The translations under genes were made by a program, and so were the position numbers. From Enchytraeus crypticus (taxonomy: Eukaryota; Annelida; Clitellata; Enchytraeida; Enchytraeidae), in contig CAJHZI010000311.1 of the NCBI GenBank assembly GCA_905160935.1, positions 511,501-575,500 on the forward strand: 64,000 nt of DNA, read 5' to 3'. Positions 1 through 13,165 of the stretch are shown here, one piece after another; within the stretch, counting starts at the first letter, position 1; each line of letters opens with the position of its first letter. The notes beneath the pieces were generated by a model, which was given only the letters and a program-made list of their open reading frames with translations, was not told the origin of the DNA and ran no database searches.

Positions 1-129
1 TTAACACTTGTGTTCTAGATTAAAACTTACATTGTAGAATAACACTTATATGAATCTTTATTGCACCATCAAGACGTGGTCGCAAGTTACATACAATAAA
101 CACAAAATATCTTATGTTTTTGAGTCACA

Positions 130-130
<1 letters not shown>

Positions 131-181
<51 letters not shown>
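131..181. repeat. (TA)n microsatellite
   Basis: About 50 bp of pure alternating TA. Confidence 0.95.
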
Positions 182-184
<3 letters not shown>

Positions 185-794
185 ACAAGCTCTTAACTTA
201 GATTTTATTTTTCAATATTTCTCTCTAAGCTTCGCTTTTTCAAAGAAACATCATATTCAGAAGTCGTCTCTGCCTCCCTATCACTTCATAAATCCGCATC
301 GAATATTATTAGAGAACGAAAATTGACGAGGACTGAAAGATGTCTCTAAACTAGATTATCTTAGAGCAGGGCGGCGTAAGCCGATCAGAAACCGTATGTC
401 AGCCGTCCGGCTTAGCGACCCCGCGGCATTCCTGACATCTTGAACTTTCTTCCACAAATATAATAAAACGGAACACTAGATCGAACGTCGTGAGGCTTCG
501 CTTGGCAATTCATTTGAGACATTTTCCAGAAATGTGCCGAGAATAACTTATATAGGATTGAAAGTAAATATATTTTGCTTAAAATATTTATTTATTCTCT
601 CGGACAAAATTGTTACTTCTCAAAATGCAATAGTGTGTGTTTGTCAACTTACAAAATGCATTATTGAGATAACATCGTTTACAGTGAGTGCTAAATCTTA
701 AATTTAAAAAATTTAAAATCGACGAGTGACCAAGGAGTACTTATTTGTTGGTATAGGCCTATTTATAACTTGATGCACAATTAGAAAGATAAAT

Positions 795-895
795 TAAAAT
801 CAGTGATAAGCTTATCATTAGATTTAAAGCTTATCATTAAATTTAGCTTATCATTAAATTAAATGATAAGCTTATCAGTCATAAGCTTATCATAA
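795..895. repeat. Cluster of AAGCTTATCATTAAAT-like units
   Basis: Five to six imperfect copies of aagcttatca spaced by attaaattta, some in both orientations because the core is self-complementary. Confidence 0.6.
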
Positions 896-2275
896 AATTT
901 CACGATGAGAACGTACAAATGCAAATCCTAGGACTCTAGGCATTCATACGTTTAACGATTAATTTATGTAACTGAATAAATAATAAAAAGGGTTTTTACT
1001 GGCAATAACGAATATTGTGTTACACTAAAGAAAAAACTAAGCTCACTAGTGATTAACTACTATTAAAATCTCACATAAACATGCGTAACCTTGACTACTG
1101 CAGTCAGGCAATATATGTGAACTACAAAAACATTAAACCATTACTTGAAAATTATAATAAAGAAGGAAATAAATGACTACATCTTGCAAACAATAGTAAT
1201 CTATGATTTTTAAGACAAAATTATTTCTGCTGTTTATTTTTTATAGTAATATTATCTTGCTTTAACTTTTGATGTAATTTCGTAGGATTATTAAACTACA
1301 TCCAGATGACACTAAATTCAATTTGATATTTTCGTCTCTTGACTTGCATTATTGTGATTGCATTATTTTAGATTGTAACAAATTATTTGTAAAACAATAA
1401 AAGAAGTGAACGAGTAGTCTATTAAACAGGTAAAGAGTAAGATAACAATAATTCTTACTGGTAAAACTGCGTGGAAACAATTAAAAATATATAACAAAAT
1501 AATTAAACGAAACAGTTGCAGTGATAAGCAGGATAAGCGATAACTCTAATCAGAATACTGATGGATGGAAACCTGAAAATGAAAAAGGACAAAAATATGA
1601 AGCTATGTCGCGAAGCGGAATAAAGAAAAGGATCAAGAACTCTGATGCATGACTATGAAAAACGAGACGAAATGAATTCTTGACAATTTTTGCCGGAGAA
1701 GAATACATGGGCATATTGTCAGCGTTCGATCTTTGACGTCTCCCATTCATATTTCTAATGTCCGCTGAGTAATAAGAAATCTCTGCTAATGAAAACCTAT
1801 CTCGGCAGAAAATTGAAAGTAGTCAACCAATGAAAGCATGCTTGGAATAGAGTGACGTCACATCCTCCATGGTTGTTATATTTACCTGATCTATCAGCAG
1901 AGAAATTTAATGTCCATGTCAGATGACGCCTTAGCCATCATACCAGCTGACTCAATAATTAGTTCCAAGATCCCATTGTAACATATTTTTGAAGCTTGTG
2001 TTAACTAAAATTTTGGCTTTGATATTTTAGACGGTGTCACATGATGAGATGGTTAGATTGATGTTGATTGATTTCTAATGAATATTAAGTGTAAATTTTG
2101 AATTCTTCAAGCATAGCGAGATAATAATAATAATAATAGCAAAGGTTTAACGTCCGTTGATAATGTCAGAGAAGTCAATCAGATAGAACTGCAACTCAGA
2201 ACAAAGTTAGCAGAGCGTAATAAACCCTATACATGAATGATACAGTGCATCTGCCAGTGCAACTGAATAAGTCTC

Positions 2276-2278
<3 letters not shown>

Positions 2279-2319
<41 letters not shown>

Positions 2320-2338
2320 CACTCACTCTCTCTCTCTC
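2279..2338. repeat. (CT)n microsatellite
   Basis: Two CT runs interrupted by gctcactca. Open frames through it are low-complexity artefacts. Confidence 0.9.
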
Positions 2339-2984
2339 TAATGCATATACAAATGGCAAATCTGAGGATCAAATTCCTTACGAGAAATTCACTATCAGAT
2401 TTATTACTGAGAAGTTATTCTATTGAGAGGTCAGACTCCAGGTTAACATATCTTCTTAAAACAAAAATAATTCACTAAAAATAAAGAGTACGATTATTTT
2501 TCATTATAGTATTCTATATCTAAGTTAGAAAGCGCTGCCCCTTCACTTCGGGACATTGTTTAGGGCCTTCATGGGATACCCGGAGATAAAATTACTCCAG
2601 GTTGCTTTAGCTGCAACTGCGAAAGAGAAGGACGTGACAAAGTTTTCAAATATTCTAAATTGATACAGTAAACAGTGAGATAGAGGGAAGAAATCGTAGT
2701 AACTTAGACGTTCTAAATATAGACAAGCCCTTGAAGAAATTCTTAGCGATACATTAATGACTGAAATCATAATTTAATATGATATACATGTATATATATT
2801 TTTCAGATTAAACCTGTATTGCTTCTAAACGTAGGCCTAAAGCTTAATTGAAGTTTGTTGTAATTGTATAAACAGAAAAACAGTACAATCTCAAGTACAA
2901 TTTGACAGTTTTACAGCTCAATCCATTCTATTGCTAATCATATCATTGCCATTGATAGCGCCAACTGACAGCAAGCATACATGC

Positions 2985-3095
2985 TTAACCTAACACGGAC
3001 CCAAGAGGATATTCATCATATGCGGAATGACCTGGGTATTTGAACCCAGGCCACTTCATCCATGGCGTACACTCTGACTATTACGTCGTACAAAA
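2985..3095 (-). repeat. tRNA-like relic
   Basis: On the minus strand it has a B-box-like GGGTTCAAATACC preceded by an A-box-like stretch. It is probably an old SINE head, not a functional tRNA: no clean cloverleaf. Confidence 0.35.
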
Positions 3096-3161
3096 TTTCA
3101 TGTCATCAGCCTAACCATCTATATGAGCATTATCCTAGTCTTCCATCAGATGTATTAAAAA

Positions 3162-3232
3162 CTTAGTTAATCAAATAACTTAGTTAATCAAATAACTTAG
3201 TTAATTAAACAACTTAGTTAATCAAATATCTT
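3162..3232 (+). repeat. 17-bp tandem repeat (acttagttaatcaaata)
   Basis: Four copies, the third with small changes (attaaacaactt). Confidence 0.8.
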
Positions 3233-3258
3233 AAACTTTGTCAATTAATTGCCGTTGT

Positions 3259-3372
3259 CCAGTGGCGATGTCTGCAAGATAATCGACCAAACGATCACTG
3301 ACATTACCATGTCAGTGATCGTTCTGACGTTAATTACCTGTCAACTGACGTTGACATTACCTTTTTTACCAC
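3259..3372 (+). repeat. SINE A copy, rearranged
   Basis: It begins CCAGTGGCGATGTC and ends with an ACTGACGTTGACATTACC tail, as in the other SINE A copies, but the middle including the B box is replaced by a perfect 14-bp inverted duplication (3291-3322). Confidence 0.65.
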
Positions 3373-3804
3373 TGGCATACAAGATCTAAAAGAAGAACTT
3401 CTCAACACAACCAAACAGTGAAAATGGCTGACAACTTTCGGAGCAAATTCCTTAAGTACAGAAGTACAAAAAATAACTTATCAGAATTGATGACTCTCAC
3501 CACACTAAACCGGTAGTATTAAAGTGCAGATAAAAAAGGAATTCGGAGACTTGAAACCAGGTGGGGACGGCCGTCAATGAATACGATCACGCAGTCCCTC
3601 AAAAACCGAAGCCTACAGATTGTTGAATTATTTAGCATAAAACTCTCAGACGAGCTCTCAGATTTATTTCCGTAAAAGCTAGTAACTTTTAAAATTGTTG
3701 ATAAATGTTACACAGAGGGCGCATAGTCTCGATAAATATTACAACTCCATCTGGACGCTTCTGCTAGAGCGGAATTAATATCACACCGGTGTATAGATCT
3801 GATT

Positions 3805-4205
3805 TTCCCTCATTCCACACATTTTTCTCTCATGCCACACATTTTTCTCTCATGCCACACATTTTTCTCTCATGCCACACATTTTTCTCTCATGCCACAC
3901 ATTTTTCTCTCATGTCACACATTTTTCTCTCATGCCACGTACTTTCTCTCTTGCCACACATTTTTCTCTCATGCTACACATTTTTCTCTCATACTACACA
4001 TTTTTCTCTCATTCCACACATTTTTCTCTCATGCCACACATTTTTCTCTCATGCCACGTATTTTTTCTCTCATGCCACACATTTTTCTCTCATGCCACAT
4101 ATTTTTCTCTCATGCCACGTATTTTTTCTCTAATGCCACGTATTTTTTCTCTAATGCCACGTATTTTTTCTCTAATGCCACGTATTTTTTCTTTAATGCC
4201 ACTCA
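3805..4205 (+). repeat. 20-bp tandem array (tcatgccacacatttttctc)
   Basis: About 20 copies, drifting to 21 bp (tctaatgccacgtatttttt) at the 3' end. The unit lacks stop codons in all three forward frames, which explains three overlapping open frames. I treat none of them as genes. Confidence 0.95.
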
Positions 4206-5105
4206 TTCATGGTTTACTTCGAGAATTTAAATAAAGAGCAAGTAATTAATTAATTCAGTATCTGTAACGTAGCATAGATATATGGAAAAGAAATAAAATA
4301 CGATATTTTTGCTAGTTATACATTTATTTGATACATCTAAAGTTTTAACTGCCACTAACGACATTCTACCAAAGTTAAACCAACATCAGAAAGGGAATTT
4401 AGTTGGTGAGCGCCTAGGCTCCAAAAATGCTAACAAAATATAATGCCGACACTAAACTGGAATTCAAGGAAAGATGCTGATAATGATGATAATTTAATGA
4501 TAACCGTCTTGAGTTTAAATGGTATGGTCGCAAAGCAAAATTAATTTAGAAATGATCAACGCTAAAAGATGCTAAGCATATCGAGATGGCTACAAGTGAT
4601 GCAAAAAAATGAATTAATAAATTATTTAATTGATTTCATTACTAAACATTAGTCATTCAGTGTAAAAATACATTCGAATACATACACTAGTTAGTTAATG
4701 TATACATTAGTCAGATATTATTGTATTAATACATTAGTCAGTTAGTACGCGTAATTTCAATACATTATTAAGTTAATACATTAATAATGTCTTAGCAAAG
4801 TAATGTTAATACATTAGTCAGATCTAATACGTTAGTCAGATGTTTAATGCACTTTATGAGTAACGAAACGGCTTTTTACATCACATCTAGTTTCCTCAAA
4901 GCGAAACGCACTCAAGTTAATGACTCTTTTATCACGAGCTCTCAAAGGATTACTGGATCAAAGATTATCCGAAGAATTTGTATAAGGAAGTTTTAGTTTT
5001 TTATGAGTAACGCAGATAAACATTACACATTAACTAATGTTAATACTAACTAGGCCTATATCTTAATTATAAATTAACTAACTATTTATATTACTATAAC
5101 TACTG
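4206..5105. other. AT-rich spacer
   Basis: No gene seen. It contains scattered degenerate units of aatacattagtcag between about 4650 and 4850. Confidence 0.5.
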
Positions 5106-5109
5106 AATA

Positions 5110-5219
5110 TATTATATTATATATATGTATATATATATATATATAGTATTTATATATACATAGTATATATATAGTATATATATATAGTATTTATATATAC
5201 ATGTATATATACATGTATA

Positions 5220-5281
<62 letters not shown>
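5110..5281. repeat. TA/TATG-rich microsatellite tract
   Basis: Interrupted tatatag/tatatgta units end in about 55 bp of pure TA. Confidence 0.9.
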
Positions 5282-5282
<1 letters not shown>

Positions 5283-6200
5283 TTATTTAGCCACTGGGGC
5301 AAACAACACACATTCATTGCACAGTGCACTACAAAATCGAAGAAACAAAATGCAAATATTTCATTTACAATGCTGCAGTATGAATTATGCTATCAACTTT
5401 GTGGTATAAAGATTCAATTCCAAAAATTTATGACAGGTTGATGATTTAGTATTGGCTTAATTTTGTATTATATATTGAAGCCCGCAGGCTAGCTATTTTT
5501 AATTTTTGTTTTTCTTCTTGGCATGTTTTATTTTCTCAGTAAATATTTCTTAATACAAATCCTAAAAAAGAAGAACTTGCTAAAATATGACTTAAATTCG
5601 ATAAATAATCATCCCTGGCATCATCTTAGCAGAACGAGCCAGACGTTAAATCGTCATTGTACCAAATAGTATTTAGGCATACAATTAAACCACCGAATTC
5701 GGCTAGATGTTGTGGATATTTTGATAAGTAGCGCAAATGGCCAGAAAAGTTCTTGAAAATAGCGCAAGAATAAATCGAGCCGTTTGATTAGCAAGAAGCA
5801 AATTATTGTGACAGCTGGAAATCGAGAAGAGGGAAAACTGATACAGAGGATTAAAGTCTGCAACGGCTCGAAGCGGAAACTCTGGACTGGAAGCTTGTGG
5901 ATTGGAGTAAAGGGGAATTTACTTCACTTCGTTAGCTTAATTTTGGGATAATACAAAATTGCGAAAAAGAAAACATAATTCTAAACAAATAAAAAAACGG
6001 TAAGAAATTATTTAAAAATTTAAAATTGGTGGAAATCAGGCAAGCGAAAATTGGATTGGGGAGGAAAGTTTGAGAAAACGATCCTGGGCTAGATTGTCCT
6101 GAGCAAAGTTTCCGGGCAATAGGGACAACCAAAAATGTTTGAGAAAAAGACAGTGGCTAAGACATTGCATTGTCAAAAACTACAATACAACTATACAGTT
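5282..6200. other. Spacer without recognised gene
   Basis: No conserved protein motif in any frame. Short open frames here lack a family pattern and splice context. Confidence 0.45.
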
Positions 6201-6204
6201 TATA

Positions 6205-6205
<1 letters not shown>

Positions 6206-6273
<68 letters not shown>

Positions 6274-6307
6274 AAGAGAGAGAGAGAGAAAAGAGAAAGA
6301 AAGAGAT
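6206..6307 (+). repeat. (GA)n-rich microsatellite
   Basis: GA runs interrupted by AAA. Apparent Arg/Glu or Ser/Leu frames are artefacts. Further on (6420-6535) the sequence shifts to gacagactgacagac units. Confidence 0.9.
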
Positions 6308-6535
6308 GAAAAATTAATTTAAAAATATGTAGTATAGATAAATATAGGCTAGCAAAAATGTGAGCAACAAGATTGAAAACATTAAAGTGAGAGAAAAGGA
6401 ACGAGAGAATGATAAAGAAAACAGATATATTGGCAGACAAACAGACGTTAGACAAATAGACGTTGGACAGACAGATAGACAGACAGACATACTAGCTAAC
6501 TGACAGACTGACAGACTGACAGACTGACAGAGCCA

Positions 6536-8130
6536 GACAGATATTAATGAAGTGATGATTTATTTCAATAGGCAAGAAGAAGGAAAACCAGTTGGATACA
6601 GAAAGAAATAGTCTGATTAGAATGAAATTTTTTAGGAGAGAGGTGCAGAGTAAAAGAAGCAAAGAAGTGAGAAAGAAAGAAACAAACAAACAGAGAAAGA
6701 AAGAAAGAGCTGACCCGTGCAGGGGGAAAACAAGAAAAAAAGAGGAAGAGAGAAAAAATAAAATGAGGGGAATATTTACTTTCAGTTTATTGTGCAAATT
6801 TAAGCGAAATGATTATAGGCATTTTTTAAAATATCCAACTATCAAAGATTAAAAAGTGACAGCTCGGAATGAACATGTTATGGACTGCTTCAGATTGCAT
6901 TAGCCAATGGACCAAAATGCTAAATAGGCGAATGCTTTATTAGGCGATTTCTGATACACTACACAATAAACGTCCGCCTAGTAATTAATCTGTGACAAAA
7001 TTGGCGCCACGCCCATGCTGCCTACCATTCTAAATCAGGCCTTTGCTTTTGTAGTGTAGAGGGGGGGGGGGCGGTTCAGGAATTTGTAATAGGTATTGAT
7101 CTAGACTTATGAACTTTTACTGTAATACTCTGTATTGTAATGCTCTTTAAAATTTTATAAAGCTTTGTAATGCTTTGAAGAACATTATAAAGCTTTGTGA
7201 AACTTGGTAAATGCTTCGTACTGCTTGATTTGTAACGTCTTGTATGCTATGCACTGCTTAGAAAAGTGTATGTTCTTGTATTTTAATGATTCTACGAGAT
7301 TTCCTTTAAAGTGAAGAGATGCTTCTGAATGCCGTACTCAGTTAAACGTATATTACTACGTTACGTTACTCTTATCAAATGGTGTCTGTATGAGAAACTG
7401 AATTCTAACAGTTTATTATAAATAAAAGCCAGGGCCGGGATTAAAGCCTGTTTCGTACCTCAAAATAGGTTTCGTACCTAAACCGGGCGAGCAATGCATT
7501 TGAACCGAGCACAGCCGATTCAGAGTAGAAAAACATGCCGACATGCTACCGGCTAAACACAGAATAACAGGAATTATGAAATTTAAAATTTTATCATCAT
7601 CGTCATCTTCCCTTAAATCCCAGTTTAACTAGGGTCGGGGTCTGAATAGATTTTCTCCAGTCCTCCCTGTCCCACACCATCTAATCAGTCAATCCCCTGT
7701 TTTTCATGTCCTTCTTATTACCGCATCAAAATTTAAAATTCTATATTAACAAAAAATAAAATACTGAGTTCGGGAAATGTCTACCTCGATGAGATTAACA
7801 CACCCCCATACTCTATTCTGTAATCACCCATTTCTATTGCAACTCTACTTCAAACCCCCCCCCCCTCCAAAAGTGCTTGAATGGACCCGGGAGGTGGGAA
7901 GAGGGCTGGGAGGGGAGGAGAGGGAAAAGGGAGGGTTGCCAATAACTGTTGGCTTGATTGGTAGCGTATTGATGAATCGAATCGATCAATAAGAACAAAA
8001 CGCTGCTGATTAAGCCAAGGCCGTACATGGTGGTCACGTGATAAGCCTGGGCTAGCACTGTGATCGGATTAGCTGTACCAAATATAGCTATCTACGTTTA
8101 AATAAGTTTAAATAAAGCTCTATAGAAGTC
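6536..8130. other. Spacer with one dispersed-repeat copy
   Basis: No gene supported. It contains a 10-nt G run (about 7062-7071), degenerate TTTGTAATGCTTTG-like units (about 7130-7260) and a family H repeat (about 7590-7725). Confidence 0.5.
7590..7725 (+). repeat. Family H dispersed repeat
   Basis: It starts with an ATC-rich stretch, then CCCTTAAATCCCAGTTTAAC and AGGGTCGGG. Related copies occur at 19805, 29685 and 61180. Confidence 0.7.
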
Positions 8131-8139
8131 ACGTACTTT

Positions 8140-8200
8140 GTCCGGACCATTAAAGAATAGACCAACAGAAAACTGCACGTGTCGTGACATGCAACTAAGC
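8140..8200 (-). repeat. Family E dispersed repeat fragment
   Basis: On the minus strand it has GTTGGTCTATTC and a CCGGACA core next to TGCAGTTT, shared with copies at 13985, 18500, 19965, 27245, 29865 and 43930. Confidence 0.6.
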
Positions 8201-8705
8201 AAGAATGAGGAAGACAATGCGAAACCTCTTCAGAAGCTTTATCTCTCCCAAGCTATAGGCTACGTTGAAGTAAGACATTGTCTTTTATTATATTCAGAAT
8301 TTTATCTGATTCAGAATCGGTCGATCATTCAATTAAGATTTAAAACCCTGTTCATCGCTTGAAGACGACATCGGGACGTTAAATGCAGAGGTAGCGGGAC
8401 GAGGTCAGCGTTCTATGATCCCGCAGAACTAAAACAATTCAATTATTGAATTACGTGAGTAAATGCTAGTCCGCATTCATCAGGCAGCCGATGACGATGT
8501 GAGGCTTCAGCCAGAATTAGAGTCCGTACAAGGGATTAGCAGGACTCCGAGATAAGTGCAACGGAAGATTGTATCCGGAGAAAATAATATTACCTCGTAA
8601 AAAAGCGTACTCTAATATTCTCCTTATAAAATAAATTGAAATACTCCATCATGTATTTCATTTAGATAAATGATGAAATCAGTACCATATAGACATAAAT
8701 AGTTA
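8201..8705. other. Spacer without recognised gene
   Basis: No feature seen beyond short non-conserved open frames. Confidence 0.4.
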
Positions 8706-8709
8706 TGTA

Positions 8710-8713
8710 CATA

Positions 8714-8748
<35 letters not shown>

Positions 8749-8841
8749 CCGTGGTGTTATTGGCGTATAGTTATACTATATATACTGGTTGTGTGCGCGT
8801 ACATTACATATGCATAAGTGTATACTATATCCACATAATGC

Positions 8842-8872
<31 letters not shown>

Positions 8873-8979
8873 AACATTTATATATGCATGTATATATACT
8901 TATCTATACACCTACATGTATAAACAAAGATACATGCATGTATATATATATGCATATATATATATAAAGCATGTATAAT

Positions 8980-9044
<65 letters not shown>

Positions 9045-9142
9045 AAGGATTAAGACGTCGGAAGGCGGGTCTTCTAGAGTAATGTTGAGGCATGGTTGCC
9101 CATACACAATACTGATTCAGTATTGTGTATGCTGTTGCTCAT

Positions 9143-9184
<42 letters not shown>

Positions 9185-9245
9185 ATATAATAGATATATA
9201 ATGTTACATGTATACATGCATATACGTGTATACATACTGTACACG
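8710..9245. repeat. TA-rich microsatellite cluster
   Basis: Several TA/TATG tracts (8712-8748, 8985-9037, 9150-9178) surround a unique 80-bp island (9040-9131). The island is related to 9975-10055 and ends in a perfect 31-bp palindrome. Confidence 0.85.
9040..9131 (+). repeat. Dispersed repeat copy with terminal palindrome
   Basis: It shares the block containing agagtaatgttgaggcatg with 9975-10055. Positions 9101-9131 are a perfect palindrome with a single central base. Confidence 0.7.
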
Positions 9246-9299
9246 TATATTTACGTTAAATACGTAGCGTATGTATTAAGTAGCTATTAAATGTCAGTA

Positions 9300-9775
9300 G
9301 TTGTCATTATTAGTTATTAGTTGTCAATAGCTGTCCTTAGCTGTTACTAATTGTTAATAGCTGTTAATAGCTGTTACTAGCTGTTAATAGCTGTTATTAG
9401 CTGTTAATTGCTGTTTTTAGCTGTTAATAACAGCAAAAATGTTAACGTTAATGTTAGCTTGTTTGTGTAGAGTCTGCAAGAGACGTCCCTGACATTGCCT
9501 TATGGCGAGGAACCGGATATTAAATTGTTATTGATTGATTGCTTAATTGATTAATAGATGTTATTAGCTGTTAATAGCTGTTATCAGCTCTTATTAGCTA
9601 TGAAACTTTGTTATTAGCTAATTCATGATGTGAGTTATTAGCTAATACATGATGATAATACGTGATCGATTAGTAGCTGTTGTTATCTATTAATAGATGT
9701 TAATAGCTGTTAATAGTTGTTATTAGCTCTTATTAGCTGTTAAACGTTGTTATTAGCTAATACATGCTGTGAGGA
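9300..9775 (+). repeat. Degenerate AGCTGTTAATAG array with family G SINE inside
   Basis: Units of roughly 11-12 bp (agctgttaatag, agctgttattag) run on both sides of a family G SINE-like insertion (about 9462-9560), so the insertion came after array growth. Confidence 0.8.
9462..9560 (+). repeat. Family G SINE-like repeat
   Basis: It reads GTCTGCAAGAGACGTCCCTG, then ATGGCGAGGAACCGG and a TTGATTGATTG-type tail. The same element is at 42088 (+) and, reversed, at 11555 and 12228. Confidence 0.75.
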
Positions 9776-11554
9776 GATATACTAAGCTACACGCTTCTAG
9801 TATTCTGCATGCTACGAAATGCACGAATCGAGGGTTCAGCATTATTAGAGAAAAGCATGAACATCCGAGTCCATTTCCTTTCTGGACCCGAGGACTCCTC
9901 TCTCCATATCCTGATCCCCCACGGTCCAATCATGCATCCAACCATCGATCTACACCCGAACATGTTTCCAGGGCAAATACGAGAAGGGTTTAGACATTGG
10001 AACACGAGTGTTATAGAGTAATGTTGAGGCATGATTACCCATACATAAGACTGATTGTTTTGCTCAGAGAAACCTATACCTAAAATATCATGTCGTACAA
10101 ACAAACTTTTTGCAGAAAGACATTGGCCTATAGACAGATGTAGGCCTATATCAAAATACATGTGGCGTTTTTAGCTAGTATTGGATAGGCCTACAGCTGT
10201 TACTAACCTAAATGTTTTAAATGTACAACTAAAATACTACATGTATAAGAAAAAGTCTGAATGAAACCTACTTTTGTTGATGAGACTTATTTTTAGAACA
10301 CAGAGTTGCCAAATCAAAGACTTCTTACTGAAACGCATTAGTTACTGGCCAGCGCTGAATTTCTTAACTCCCTCGACTATTAGTTAAGTCGAGGCTGAAT
10401 CGCGTGAGGCACTGACACTCGCATTCATTACGACGAGCCAAGTAGAACCAAGTAGAACGACGTAGAAAGAAGTACAAAGAAGTCATCCGAGGCGCTTAGT
10501 TTAGGATCTGAATAGACGTTAAGCATCCAGAGGATGAAGGAGTTACGGTTTTACTCTCTAAGTCTGCAACTATTTCAAATTCCTAGTACACCGATCCAGT
10601 AGCATCGATGAATTCGGACATAGACAGGGAACGATTGACCCCCAGATGTTCAAGAATAATTAATTAAGGTATTATTAATTAAAGAGATGTGTGATGTTGA
10701 TCTCCTTAATATTAATTAAGGAGATATTTAGCTTTTAAAGTGAATAAAAATAATTTTAATAATATAAACATTATTGAGATATTACTGTCACATTCTTGAC
10801 ACGTTTTTGAGACAGTATTGTGACATTTGGGATAACATACCGGTGGTCAGCTCGATAGGGCACTTTTGTGTCCTCTCTGATGGCCTTAGTGAGCAAATTT
10901 AGTTTCTGTTTGATGCTAAATATGTTGATTCACACGTTTGAGTGTCGATTTGTCTGCTTTCACAATTATTTGTCAATGTTTGATGAATTTTTAGATAAAA
11001 TAAAATAAATTTTTAAATTGTTAATAATACGTACTACTACTACTACTATTCTCACAGCGACACAAGTCTTTACGAGTGTTTATCGCAATTTACTTCTACC
11101 CAGAGATGTTCCCCTCTTTGCTCCTTCTTATTATCAAACTGAAAGACTTTTTACGAAGATTAGATAGTTTTACAAATTGAATACTTCTTTCTCCTACATT
11201 GTAAATTGTTCTGGACCCGCCTCAGTGATGTAGTACATTCGCTGATGTGTTTGAGAGGAGGCCAATGTGGCTTCCCAGAGGAAGCTTGAACGCTTGAATG
11301 GATGAGACTGCAGTGGCTTGCTCAGACTAAGGCCACTAAATTTCTCTTTAACTCCGCCCTGTCTATATTGCAAAGATATAATTTTCTTGACTTTGAAAAC
11401 TTTTCAAGCTCTATGAGTCTTTGGCTTCTGCTGATGATTATAATAACACAAAATGAACAGTATCTGATTTTCAGTTTGATTAAATTTGTATAAGTAATAG
11501 CAGTGATGGACATAAAACTAAAGAATTAGACCAAGTGTCAGCACCAGGATATGG
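9776..11554. other. Spacer without recognised gene
   Basis: It contains the second copy of the 9040 repeat (about 9975-10055). The open frames around 9787-10161 overlap that repeat and have no family pattern. 10381 onward: nothing recognised. Confidence 0.45.
9975..10055 (+). repeat. Dispersed repeat copy (as at 9040)
   Basis: It matches the 9040 copy through agagtaatgttgaggcatg and catacata, without the palindrome. Confidence 0.6.
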
Positions 11555-11640
11555 TTGATGTAATCAATCAATCAAGCAATCAATAAGAATTTAACGTCCG
11601 GTTCCTCGCCATAAGGGAATGTTAGGGACGTAAGATCATA
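11555..11640 (-). repeat. Family G SINE-like repeat
   Basis: An AATCAATCAATC tail (reverse orientation) is followed by TTTAACGTCCGGTTCCTCGC and the GTTAGGGACGT core. Confidence 0.75.
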
Positions 11641-11644
11641 GGAC

Positions 11645-11850
11645 GTAGTGAAATACCTTTCAGTGTCGGCACCAGGACACGGTAGATGTGGGAATCATGA
11701 GGTGTGGTGGAATACCTCTCAGAGTCAGTATGAGAACATGGTGGATGTGGGAATCACGGGTTGTAGTGAAATACCCATCAGAGTCAGTATGAGTACATGG
11801 TGGATGTGGGAACCACGGGTTGTAGTGGAATATACCTCAGCGTAAGCCGC
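11645..11850 (+). repeat. About 58-bp tandem repeat, 3-4 copies
   Basis: Units contain gtcagtatgagaacatggtg, gatgtgggaatcac and tagtgaaatac. The period is close to 58 bp with substitutions between copies. Confidence 0.8.
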
Positions 11851-12044
11851 AAATATGACATGCCGCTCATCGACGAGTCACAAATCGGATTTAGACGGAG
11901 TCGTACATTGGTCAAGGTTTTAGCTTAATCCATCTCAACACAGTCCGCAATGTTCCGCTACAGCGCTTAGTGGAATAAATCAGCGAGTATAGGCCAGAAG
12001 GCTGAGCTATTAGGCTTTGGTAATATACAGTATATATATATACT

Positions 12045-12059
12045 GTATATATATATACA

Positions 12060-12102
<43 letters not shown>
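12045..12102. repeat. (TA)n microsatellite
   Basis: Preceded by two tatatactg units. Confidence 0.9.
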
Positions 12103-12106
<4 letters not shown>

Positions 12107-12227
12107 GCTGAAGTTGGTCAAGAAGTGAATAAACACTTATTTTAATAGTATAGTTTTTGTCAAAGCACTCAGAACTTTCAGGCCACCCAGACTTTTATCC
12201 CCAAAATAAACAAAAGAAAACATTGCT

Positions 12228-12325
12228 ATAACAATCGGTCAATCAATAAGAATTTAATGTCCGGTTCCTCACCAGAAGGCAATGTCAGGGACGTCTCTTG
12301 CAGAATCTACACAAACAGGCGCCAA
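12228..12325 (-). repeat. Family G SINE-like repeat
   Basis: A CAATCGGTCAATCAAT tail side is followed by TTTAATGTCCGGTTCCTC and ATGTCAGGGACGTCTCTTGC. Confidence 0.75.
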
Positions 12326-13032
12326 AGCACCACACGATGACGACTGAGTATACAGAGACCACAAGATAACGCTGCTACAAATGCTGCAATGGCTAACAGT
12401 ACTTCATGTCCTATTTATCCATAAGAGTATATTATGCAGCCGTGCTGAAGCAATGTAAACAACCTGTATACTCTAATGTTTAAAAATTATACATGTAGTG
12501 GTGCAATGTAATATCACAGCTATACTCTACTACGAATATTCACAATGTACATGTATATATTTGGTAGTATATTGTAGTTAACTAACGCATCTAAAAATAC
12601 ATGTATGCCTAAGTCCCATAGGTTGATTAAACTATAATTCAATCGCCAAAACTAACAAGTCTAGCCTATATTTGGCTAATTAGTATATTATCAGATATTT
12701 TCTAAATAGAATTAAGCCTGTGAAATTTCGTGTTTAAGCACATATCATCATAGACATGCCTACTCAATCCAGTCGAGAAAACATTCTACAGGAGTCGTTG
12801 AGGAAAGTCAGGAATTCTTGACAGACCGGAAGCATTTGTATCACAGAGAGCATGCAGCAGACCCTTGATGTAGAAATAATTGGTTAATTTGAATGACGGC
12901 AGAAGATCCGGTGAAATTAATTCGCGTATGGAAGCAGGCCGACAGCAGACACGCTAGACTCAGCCTGCCTGATACACGAGGACGCGTTGAAATAGCATCA
13001 GTGGCAGAAGACCTGGGTACGAAGGGGGAATC
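12326..13032. other. Spacer without recognised gene
   Basis: No conserved coding pattern seen. Confidence 0.4.
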
Positions 13033-13165
13033 ACCCCTGAGCCGGTGACGTGTTGGCAAGTTGTTCGATAGCGGATTGGTAGGTGCAGGGTTCAAATCCA
13101 GTGCCCTCTCCGTCACTTACATGCTATTCGAGCAGGAAACTGACTTGGCCTTAGCCCAGGTGGAG
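13033..13165 (+). repeat. SINE B copy
   Basis: The tRNA-like head GAGCCGGTGACGTGTTGGC has B box GGTTCAAATCC, then CGTCACTT, GAGCAGGAAACTGAC. Related copies lie at 24836, 35072, 36198, and reversed at 55989 and 60870. Confidence 0.75.

Larger units (their letters stand above)
1..2230. other. AT-rich spacer without recognised gene
   Basis: No protein-like exon seen on either strand. It holds a (TA)n tract (131-181), a cluster of ATAAGCTTATCA-like palindromic units (about 795-895) and a family F SINE core fragment (about 2128-2180). Confidence 0.5.

Noticed and set aside
2540-2670. Plus-strand stretch readable as TLFRAFMGYPEIKLLQVALA
   Set aside because: Protein-like in appearance but too short, with no start or family match that I can name; it could be a degenerate element.
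3789-4234. Three overlapping open frames of 114-132 codons with His/Phe/Ser repeats
   Set aside because: They are translations of a 20-bp tandem array that lacks stops in all forward frames. No family, splice or start support.
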